DNA of 64,000 bases from Clostridiaceae bacterium (GTDB taxonomy: Bacteria > Bacillota > Clostridia > Oscillospirales > Acutalibacteraceae): the NCBI GenBank assembly GCA_016295355.1, contig JAEDLK010000003.1:1-64000 (forward strand). The letters are read 5' to 3'. This document shows, in pieces, positions 17,330 through 24,062 of the stretch. The notes below the pieces were generated by a model that saw only the letters and a list, made by a program, of their open reading frames with translations, did no database searches and was not told the origin of the DNA. Made by a program: the position numbers and the translations under genes. Position 1 is the first letter of the stretch. Each line of letters starts with the position of its first letter.

Positions 17330-18991
17330 TTATTTACATGCTTTGACCGTCACGGTTTTGCCCTTAACGGTTTTTTTGTTCAAAGCTTTGACAATACGGG
17401 TACGCAGTTGCCTGGGCACCTCAACGGTGGTGGTGCGTTCGCCGATGTCAATCGTCCCCATGATACTGCCCGGCAGTCCACTCTCCCCGGCAATCGCCCC
17501 CAAAACATGCTTAGGCGCCACCTTATCCTGCCGCCCGATGCTGATGATGATGGTGGCCATGTCAACATCCTTAAACTTTTCAACAGCCTTCTCGTTGAGC
17601 ACTCGTCGAGCTGTTCGGCGTGTCGGTTTCTTGGTTTCGACTGTATCGACGGCTGTTTCTATGGAGCCCATGGGAACATCCACCGTGCCTTTTTTCAGAC
17701 CATTTTCTTCGATAATCATATGGAGAAGCGTCACAGCAACAACATGATCATTTAAGCCACGCTCATGCAAAGCTGTCAGCACCGCCTCGCTGTCTGCCGT
17801 GTCATGAACCGTGGCATAATCAACAATTTCGCTGATGAAACGACCGTTTGTTTGTTTGATAAGGCTTCTAACGGTCGGCAGCTCACGGCGACTGACGGTC
17901 GAATGAGTCTGCCGTGCCATACACCGCAAAGTTTCTATTTGATTCTTTTGATGAATCAGCGTTATGGATTGACCGTTCTTGCCGGCCCTTGCCGTACGCC
18001 CAATGCGATGCACATAAAAATCAGGATCATCCGGCAAATCATAGTTAAAGACAATATCAATGTCATTGACATCAATGCCACGGGCGGCAACGTCTGTAGC
18101 AACCAGTATCGGAAAGCCACCGTTTTTATACCGATTCATCACCGACGTTCGCTGTTCCTGCTTGAGATCGCCATGCAATTTTTCGGCCATAAAGCCTCGT
18201 TCTGTCAAATCCGCACACACCTCATCCACCATCTTTTTGGTATTGCAAAAAACAAGGGAGCGTCGAGGCTCGTATGCCTGTAGCAAAAGCGACAGCGCAT
18301 CCTTTTTGCAAGAAGACGCCACCTCAAAATACATCTGTTCAACTTGAACGGCCGTCTGCTCCCCATCGGCTATTTTGACTGTAATCGGATCGGTGAGATA
18401 GGTGCCGGTTATGTCCCTAATCGGTTGGGGCATGGTGGCCGAGAATAACACCGTTTGGCGTTTTGTCGGTGCTTTGGATAAAATGCTCTCGATATCCTCA
18501 CGAAAGCCCCTATTCAACATCTCATCCGCTTCATCAAGAATGACCGTCTTAAGGTTTTGGAATCGAAGCACTTTGCGACCTAACAAATCCATAATTCGAC
18601 CGGGTGTTCCCACCAAAATCTGACAACCGCTGCGAACCCGTGCGACCTGGTGATTAATCGGCTGGCCGCCGTAGACCGCCGTGATATGAATTCGTTCGGT
18701 ATATTTGGAAAACTTATGCAGTTCATCTGCGACCTGCATAGCCAATTCACGGGTAGGCGTTAAAATTAAAACCTGCGGATATTTAGCATCGGGTTCGGGA
18801 TCGACCCGGTTGAGAGCCGGCAATCCGTAAGCAGCGGTTTTTCCGCTCCCCGTTTGGCTTAAGCCGATTAGGTCATGCCCTTCTAACAAAATCGGAATGC
18901 TTTGTTCTTGAATCGGCGTCGGCTGACTGTAGCCGAGGTCGGACACCGCCCGCTTAACAGCGCCATTTAGGGAAAAATCATCAAATGTCAT
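17330..18991 (-). CDS. DEAD-box ATP-dependent RNA helicase with DbpA-type RNA-binding domain
   Basis: The 553-residue protein has the full DEAD-box set: Q motif near 22-28, Walker A QTGSGKT (46-52), PTREL, TPGR, DEAD (153-156), SAT, and HRIGRTARAG in the second RecA domain. The C-terminal part (about 480-550) has the small DbpA-like RNA-binding fold (ISIGRQDKVAPKHVLGAIAGESGLPG). It likely acts in ribosome assembly or mRNA remodelling, as CshA/DeaD/DbpA homologs do. It is transcribed alone. Assignment to one named gene is not safe. Confidence 0.95.
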   Translation of the reverse strand: MTFDDFSLNGAVKRAVSDLGYSQPTPIQEQSIPILLEGHDLIGLSQTGSGKTAAYGLPALNRVDPEPDAKYPQVLILTPTRELAMQVADELHKFSKYTERIHITAVYGGQPINHQVARVRSGCQILVGTPGRIMDLLGRKVLRFQNLKTVILDEADEMLNRGFREDIESILSKAPTKRQTVLFSATMPQPIRDITGTYLTDPITVKIADGEQTAVQVEQMYFEVASSCKKDALSLLLQAYEPRRSLVFCNTKKMVDEVCADLTERGFMAEKLHGDLKQEQRTSVMNRYKNGGFPILVATDVAARGIDVNDIDIVFNYDLPDDPDFYVHRIGRTARAGKNGQSITLIHQKNQIETLRCMARQTHSTVSRRELPTVRSLIKQTNGRFISEIVDYATVHDTADSEAVLTALHERGLNDHVVAVTLLHMIIEENGLKKGTVDVPMGSIETAVDTVETKKPTRRTARRVLNEKAVEKFKDVDMATIIISIGRQDKVAPKHVLGAIAGESGLPGSIMGTIDIGERTTTVEVPRQLRTRIVKALNKKTVKGKTVTVKACK

Positions 18992-19216
18992 ATACTTCTC
19001 ATTTCTCTCATAATATCAGCCGTTTCATTTTACTTTTGACGGCCGGTTTCATACTCGCTCCTCGAACATCCCTGCCGAACGGAACACCTTTGAAAATGCA
19101 AGGAATTCCAACAGCCTTCACCAACTATTATCCATATAATACGGTTTATATCCATTTACAAACAGGTTGATTTTATGGTACCATATTTCATAGATAAATG
19201 CAAGGAGAAATGGTGT
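18992..19216. other. Intergenic stretch with a 12-bp palindrome
   Basis: It holds a perfect 12-bp palindrome TATGGTACCATA at 19174-19185, which might be an operator. Nothing else was recognised. A TATAAT at 19135-19140 lacks a good -35 partner. Confidence 0.4.
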
Positions 19217-19255
19217 ATGAAACAACGGATGATCTTTCCTAATCCTCATTTTTAG
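19217..19255 (+). other. Possible 12-codon micro-ORF ending in a hairpin
   Basis: AAGGAG lies 9 bases before an ATG that opens a 12-residue frame, MKQRMIFPNPHF. Its last codons overlap the hairpin TTTCCTAA/TTAGGAAA (19236-19259). A second hairpin, CATTCC..TTTCG with CGAAA..GGAATG, follows at about 19280-19312. It could be a leader peptide, a gene remnant or chance. No convincing promoter precedes it. Confidence 0.25.
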
Positions 19256-19507
19256 GAAATCATTTGGCTGTCAAAGGTCATTCCGTTTCGAACTGAAGTG
19301 ACGAAAGGAATGATAATGGATGGCTTGTTGCAAGGAGGGCGGCACACCAACCATTGACAAATCTGTGTATAACCGCTTATAAGGGCATTGTGCCGAGGGG
19401 AAGCAAAATAGAGCAAGACAATCCCCATAGGCAAACGGGATGGCTAATCTTCGATTTTTCATTCCTGTTTTGTCGGCAGAATGTTGAGCGTCCCCATAAA
19501 GCCCCGA

Positions 19508-19536
19508 TTGACAAGCAACTGCCCAAATGCTATAAT
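19508..19536 (+). promoter_or_regulatory. Promoter of purB-glyA
   Basis: Perfect consensus TTGACA (19508-19513) and TATAAT (19531-19536) with a 17-base spacer. A leader of about 100 bases follows. A second candidate, TTGACA/TATAAG with an 18-base spacer, lies near 19353-19382. Confidence 0.9.
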
Positions 19537-19644
19537 TGACACAAAGAGAGCGTATCGGCAACCGATGAATCACCCACGCATAAGAAAAGCGTAGCACAGA
19601 ATGGCGACCGGCCGATTCAAAGAAACACGATAGGAGTCCTTTTG

Positions 19645-21081
19645 ATGAGCGACACACGCGACCGCTATATTTCTCCTCTTTCGACTCGCTATGCCAGCGA
19701 TGAGATGCAACATATTTTTTCAGATAACTTCAAATTCAAAACCTGGCGAAAACTATGGATTTCTTTGGCCAAGGCCGAAAAGCAGTTAGGGCTTTCCATT
19801 ACCGATGAGCAAATCGCTGAAATGGAAGCTCATGCCAATGATATCAACTACGATGTAGCTGAAAGCCGTGAAAAAATTGTCCGGCACGATGTGATGTCCC
19901 ATGTGTTTGCGTTCGGCGAGCAATGCCCAAAGGCCAAGCCGATTATTCATTTGGGGGCGACCAGTTGTTATGTCGGAGATAACACCGATGTTATCATTCT
20001 GCGGGAGGCCTCTCGGTTGATTCTTAAAAAGGCCGCTCAGGTGCTTAAGAATTTGACTGGTTTCGCCGAAACCTATAAGGCTCTGCCCTGCCTGGGCTAC
20101 ACCCATTTACAGCCGGCACAGCTCACCACGGTTGGCAAGCGTGCCACCTTGTGGATGAATGAACTTATCGGCGACATGGAGAATCTATCCTTTCAATTAA
20201 GCCGTTTGCGTTTATTAGGCTCTAAAGGCACTACCGGTACTCAAGCCAGTTTTATGGAATTGTTTAACGGCGATGAGGAGAAGGTTAAAAAATTGGAAGA
20301 TTTAATCGCTTCAGACATGGGCTTTCCGGGTTGTGTTCCTGTTTCGGGACAAACCTATTCCCGTAAGGTTGATTACTACTTCCTTTCCTGTCTGTCCGGC
20401 TTTGCCCAAAGCGCCTACAAATTCTCCAACGATTTGAGAATCAGCCAATCCTTTGAGGAAATGGAAGAACCCTTCGCCAGTAGCCAAATCGGTTCCTCGG
20501 CCATGCCCTACAAACGTAATCCCATGCGCAGTGAACGCATGAGCGCTTTGGCCAAATATGTGATCAGCGATGCCATGAATCCGGCTTTGACGGCCTCTAC
20601 CCAATGGTTTGAACGCACGCTGGATGACAGCGCCAACAAGCGTTTGGCCGTCGCCGAAGCCTTCCTGTCGGTGGATGCCATTTTGAATATTTATATCAAC
20701 ATCACCGACGGATTGGTGGTCTATGACCGAATGATCAACCGCCGTGTGATGGATAAGCTCCCCTTTATGGCCACCGAAAACATCATGATGGAATCGGTCA
20801 AACGGGGTGCCGACCGTCAGGAAATCCACGAAATCATTCGAGAATGCTCCCATGCCACCACCAAAAAAATCAAGTTAGAGGGCGGTCAAAACGATTTGAT
20901 CGACCGCTTGGCCGACGATGAACGCATTCCTCTTAGCAAGGAAGAGATTCTCAATCAGCTTGACCCGTCTCTGTATATAGGCCGCTGTCCGACACAGGTC
21001 GATGAGTTTTTGCGGGAAGTCGCAGAACCGGCTATTAAGGCCTTTGGCGGCGATGACATTCGGTATGAGTTGACCGTTTGA
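19645..21081 (+). CDS. purB: Adenylosuccinate lyase
   Basis: PurB cleaves SAICAR to AICAR and adenylosuccinate to AMP in purine synthesis, releasing fumarate. The 478-residue protein carries the fumarase/aspartase superfamily signature GSSAMPYKRNPMRSE and the conserved TSCYVGDNTDVI and GTTGTQASF segments. AGGAG lies 8 bases before the ATG at 19645; a TTG one codon upstream is less likely. It is followed after 77 bases by glyA without a terminator, linking purine and one-carbon supply. Confidence 0.97.
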   Translation: MSDTRDRYISPLSTRYASDEMQHIFSDNFKFKTWRKLWISLAKAEKQLGLSITDEQIAEMEAHANDINYDVAESREKIVRHDVMSHVFAFGEQCPKAKPIIHLGATSCYVGDNTDVIILREASRLILKKAAQVLKNLTGFAETYKALPCLGYTHLQPAQLTTVGKRATLWMNELIGDMENLSFQLSRLRLLGSKGTTGTQASFMELFNGDEEKVKKLEDLIASDMGFPGCVPVSGQTYSRKVDYYFLSCLSGFAQSAYKFSNDLRISQSFEEMEEPFASSQIGSSAMPYKRNPMRSERMSALAKYVISDAMNPALTASTQWFERTLDDSANKRLAVAEAFLSVDAILNIYINITDGLVVYDRMINRRVMDKLPFMATENIMMESVKRGADRQEIHEIIRECSHATTKKIKLEGGQNDLIDRLADDERIPLSKEEILNQLDPSLYIGRCPTQVDEFLREVAEPAIKAFGGDDIRYELTV

Positions 21082-21158
21082 CGGCAAAGCAAGCAAACCC
21101 TACCGGTGGCATAACGCCGACCGGATGATATTGTAAAAGAGAAAGGACGATTCAACCG

Positions 21159-22394
21159 ATGAATTTTTTCGAAGAACTCCATAACTACGATCCGACAGTT
21201 GCAGAAGCCTGCCACCGTGAGTTAGACCGTCAACAGCATAACATTGAGCTGATTGCCAGTGAAAATATCGTTTCAAAAGCCGTTTTATTGGCAGCCGGCG
21301 GCGTGCTGACTAACAAGTACGCCGAGGGTTATCCGTCCAAGCGGTACTACGGCGGTTGTCAGTTTGTGGATGAGGTGGAAGAAATCGCCAGAGAACGTGC
21401 CAAACAGTTATTCCATGCCGAGCACGCCAATGTCCAGCCTCACAGCGGTGCCAACGCCAATTTGGCTGTCTTTTTTGCCCTGCTTGAACCGGGTGACACC
21501 GTTTTGGGCATGAATTTGCAGCAGGGCGGTCATCTCTCGCACGGCTCTCCCGTAAATATTTCCGGAAAATACTTCCATGTGGTGCCCTACGGTCTGAATA
21601 AAGAAACCGAGCAGATCGACTATGACGCCATGGAGGCATTGGCCCTTGAACACCGTCCGAAGCTGATTATTGCCGGTGGGAGTGCTTATTCCCGTATCAT
21701 CGATTTTAAGCGATGCCGTGAAATCGCCGACAAGGTGGGTGCCTATTTAATGGTGGACATGGCACACATTGCCGGTTTGGTAGCTGCCGGTGTGCACCCC
21801 TCGCCGGTCCCCTATGCCGATGTGGTTACCACCACCACCCACAAGACCCTGCGCGGCCCACGCGGCGGTACGATTCTCTGCCGTGCCGAACTCGCCGCAA
21901 AAATCGACAAAGCCGTTTTCCCCGGAACACAAGGCGGTCCGCTGATGCACATCATCGCCGCTAAGGCTGTGGCCTTCGGTGAGGCCTTAACACCGGAATT
22001 TGTTGCCTATCAACAGCAAATTGTCAAAAACGCCTCGGTTCTGGCGGCATCCCTTAAAGACAGAGGCATCCCGCTTGTTTCGGATGGCACTGACAATCAT
22101 TTAATGCTGCTGAAATTGACCGGCCTTGGTTTAACCGGTAAGGAGCTCGAGCAACGCTTGGATGAAGTTCATATCACTGCCAATAAAAACACCATCCCCG
22201 ACGATCCGCAAAGTCCGTTTATCACCAGTGGTCTGCGCATCGGCACACCGGCCGTCACCACCAGAGGCTTCAAGGAACCGCAAATGCAGCAAATTGCCGG
22301 CTGGATTGATAAAACTATCCGTGATTTTGACGCCTCAAAGCAACAAATATCCGATGAAGTGCAAGACCTTTGTGCGCATTTTCCCATTTATTGA
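21159..22394 (+). CDS. glyA: Serine hydroxymethyltransferase
   Basis: This PLP enzyme interconverts serine and glycine and charges tetrahydrofolate with a one-carbon unit. The 411 residues show the family motifs IELIASENIVSKAV, NKYAEGYPSKRYYGG, VQPHSGANAN, DMAHIAGLVAAGVHPSP and TTTTHKTLRGPRGG, whose Lys binds PLP. AAAGGA precedes the ATG. It follows purB and ends in a strong terminator, so the pair forms one operon. Confidence 0.98.
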   Translation: MNFFEELHNYDPTVAEACHRELDRQQHNIELIASENIVSKAVLLAAGGVLTNKYAEGYPSKRYYGGCQFVDEVEEIARERAKQLFHAEHANVQPHSGANANLAVFFALLEPGDTVLGMNLQQGGHLSHGSPVNISGKYFHVVPYGLNKETEQIDYDAMEALALEHRPKLIIAGGSAYSRIIDFKRCREIADKVGAYLMVDMAHIAGLVAAGVHPSPVPYADVVTTTTHKTLRGPRGGTILCRAELAAKIDKAVFPGTQGGPLMHIIAAKAVAFGEALTPEFVAYQQQIVKNASVLAASLKDRGIPLVSDGTDNHLMLLKLTGLGLTGKELEQRLDEVHITANKNTIPDDPQSPFITSGLRIGTPAVTTRGFKEPQMQQIAGWIDKTIRDFDASKQQISDEVQDLCAHFPIY

Positions 22395-22407
22395 TTTCAG
22401 GTATTAC

Positions 22408-22441
22408 GCCCCGATCCGACGACGGATCGGGGCACTTTTTT
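22408..22441 (+). terminator. Terminator of purB-glyA
   Basis: GCCCCGATCCG and CGGATCGGGGC form a perfect 11-bp stem around ACGA, followed by ACTTTTTTG. Confidence 0.95.
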
Positions 22442-23080
22442 GTATGCCGAAAACAACCTGATAAACAGACGGTTAAAAAACCTTTACCGGTGAAAATTCC
22501 CCCGTAACGTGGATTTTCCCCAGTAAAGCGAGCGGTCAAACCGCAGGCTTTGAATCAGAGTTATCTTTCACATAGTAACGCTCGATGAAAGCAACCCTTC
22601 GGTCACAGCAGCACCGTGCCACCGTTCTACATCGATCATCTCCTCTTTGGGCTTTGCGGCATTTCTCCCACACCGTGGGGGATCGGCCTTGCACAGGAAA
22701 GACTTTGGATCTGTATAACTGAACAAACATGGACTTGTTTGGTGGGGCAAAGAACGCGCGCCTTTGATCCGGCCGTGTGATTACCGTAAAGACCTTTGTG
22801 TTGCACAACCAATAAGCACAGTCTTCTGTTTGGCGGGACGAGATCTTTGCACTGTCACTTTTCAAAAGCGCATAAAACTGAGCCGAATGAACACATGAAT
22901 GGCCAAATCCGCCAATAAAGCAGCTTTACGCAGAGAAAACATGGCATTAACGATGATCATAATGGTGAAAAACTCTTCCCTGTTTTACACTGATAAAAGG
23001 TTGTCATTTGGGACATTTTCCATGCAAAGTCAGCCGATTTTGACGGGTGCATAATCGCCCGAAAAGGCATAAAACAACCA
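22442..23080. other. 640-base intergenic stretch without recognised gene
   Basis: No frame here has a ribosome site together with recognisable protein features. An open minus-strand frame of 109 codons (22536-22865) is Cys/Arg-rich and reads like untranslated DNA. A small hairpin (CTCCCAC with GTGGGGGA) is present near 22662-22680. It may be a decayed region. Confidence 0.5.
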
Positions 23081-23108
23081 TTGACAAATTCCGCCTCAAT
23101 GCTATAAT
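23081..23108 (+). promoter_or_regulatory. Promoter of the AAC(3)-glycosidase operon
   Basis: TTGACA (23081-23086) and TATAAT (23103-23108), both perfect, with a 16-base spacer. Confidence 0.85.
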
Positions 23109-23114
23109 AAAGGC

Positions 23115-23238
23115 GGATTCATATAACAGGCGATGACTTTTGAGGGTTTGCGACGGGCAAACCAATTAGAGGACAGGGAGAACCGCTGTCCTTTCTGTAA
23201 GCACTTTCAAAGCATCGTCGTAAAGGGTGGTTTATTTC
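23115..23238 (+). promoter_or_regulatory. Structured 5' leader, three-way-junction-like
   Basis: An outer stem pairs CGATG (23131-23135) with CATCG (23213-23217) and CTTT (23137-23140) with AAAG (23209-23212). It encloses two perfect hairpins: GGTTTGC/GCAAACC (23145-23163) and AGGACAG/CTGTCCT (23170-23192), the latter with an inner GG/CC and AGAA loop. The second hairpin is followed by TTTCTGT, a weak terminator tail. This layout resembles a riboswitch or attenuator, but I match it to no class. Confidence 0.5.
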
Positions 23239-24048
23239 ATGACAACGGTTACCAAAGAAGACATCTGTCGGGCGTTATCGGCACTCGGCATTCAACATGG
23301 GGACACGGTCATTGTTCATTCCTCACTCAAAAGTTTAGGTCATGTTGAAAATGGGCCGGATACAGTGATTGATGCTTTGCTTGAAACGCTGGGAGATGAC
23401 GGCACACTGGTAATGCCGGCGCTGGCTATGAAAAACTTTGCCCACGCCTACGAAGAATGGAGCATGGATCGGCCGTCGGACGCCGGACTGATTACCGAAG
23501 TATTTAGAAAACGGCCCGGTGTACTGCGTAGTGATCAGGAAACCCACTCGGTTACTGCTTTCGGAAAAAAAGCCAAAGCGCTGACCGATGGTCACAAGGC
23601 CTTCGGCCCCCGTACCGGTAAATACGGCGATTATGCTTTTTCAAAGTCCTCTCCTTGGCAGAAAATGTATGATATGAACGCCGGTATGCTGTTTATCGGT
23701 GTTCTGTTGGACAAATGCACCATGAAGCATTTAGCTGAGTATATGTTTGTGGAAGAAATCCTGGAGAAACATCCCGAGGCCGACAATGAACTACGCCATT
23801 TCGGGCAGGGCGAATCGGTTTGTCCCGACCGTTTTTGGCCGTATGCCAACGCCGATGTTTTCTTAGACTTATTCCGTAAAGAAAATCTCGTCAAAGAAAC
23901 CGTATGCGGAAAAGCTACTCTTTTATATATACCGGCCAAGCCGTTTGTGGATGAAACGCTGGCCTGCCTGCACAGCGACCCCGAGCATTTCACCGATCCG
24001 GGCTCCTTCCGTCAGCCACACCAAATTGATTGGGCAAAGACTTTGTAA
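23239..24048 (+). CDS. AAC(3)-family aminoglycoside N-acetyltransferase homolog
   Basis: The 269-residue protein belongs to the Antibiotic_NAT fold: VHSSLKSLG near residue 30, a DGTLVMPALAM strand, ETHSVTAFGKKA, and CTMKHLAEY, which replaces the usual H-x-AE active-site segment of AC-CoA-dependent 3-N-acetyltransferases. Family members acetylate aminoglycosides at the 3-amino group, but many chromosomal homologs such as YokD-type proteins have other or unknown substrates. The ribosome site GGGTGG is weak. It is followed after 14 bases by a glycosidase-like gene, which argues for an amino-sugar substrate rather than drug resistance. Confidence 0.88.
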   Translation: MTTVTKEDICRALSALGIQHGDTVIVHSSLKSLGHVENGPDTVIDALLETLGDDGTLVMPALAMKNFAHAYEEWSMDRPSDAGLITEVFRKRPGVLRSDQETHSVTAFGKKAKALTDGHKAFGPRTGKYGDYAFSKSSPWQKMYDMNAGMLFIGVLLDKCTMKHLAEYMFVEEILEKHPEADNELRHFGQGESVCPDRFWPYANADVFLDLFRKENLVKETVCGKATLLYIPAKPFVDETLACLHSDPEHFTDPGSFRQPHQIDWAKTL

Positions 24049-24062
24049 GAGGAGGCTTTCTC

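Noticed and set aside
19271..19657. Minus-strand open frame of 128 codons overlapping the purB promoter and start
   Set aside because: It runs through a consensus promoter and the purB ribosome site on the other strand, has no start signal and no family resemblance.
22536..22865. Minus-strand open frame of 109 codons in the glyA-AAC(3) spacer
   Set aside because: No ribosome site, Cys/Arg-rich composition unlike neighbouring genes, no recognisable domain; reads like non-coding DNA.
23144..23192. Possible c-di-GMP-I riboswitch because of a GGGCAAACC string in the AAC(3) leader
   Set aside because: The rest of the conserved core (second hairpin sequence and GCAAAGCC-type segment) is absent and the junction differs.
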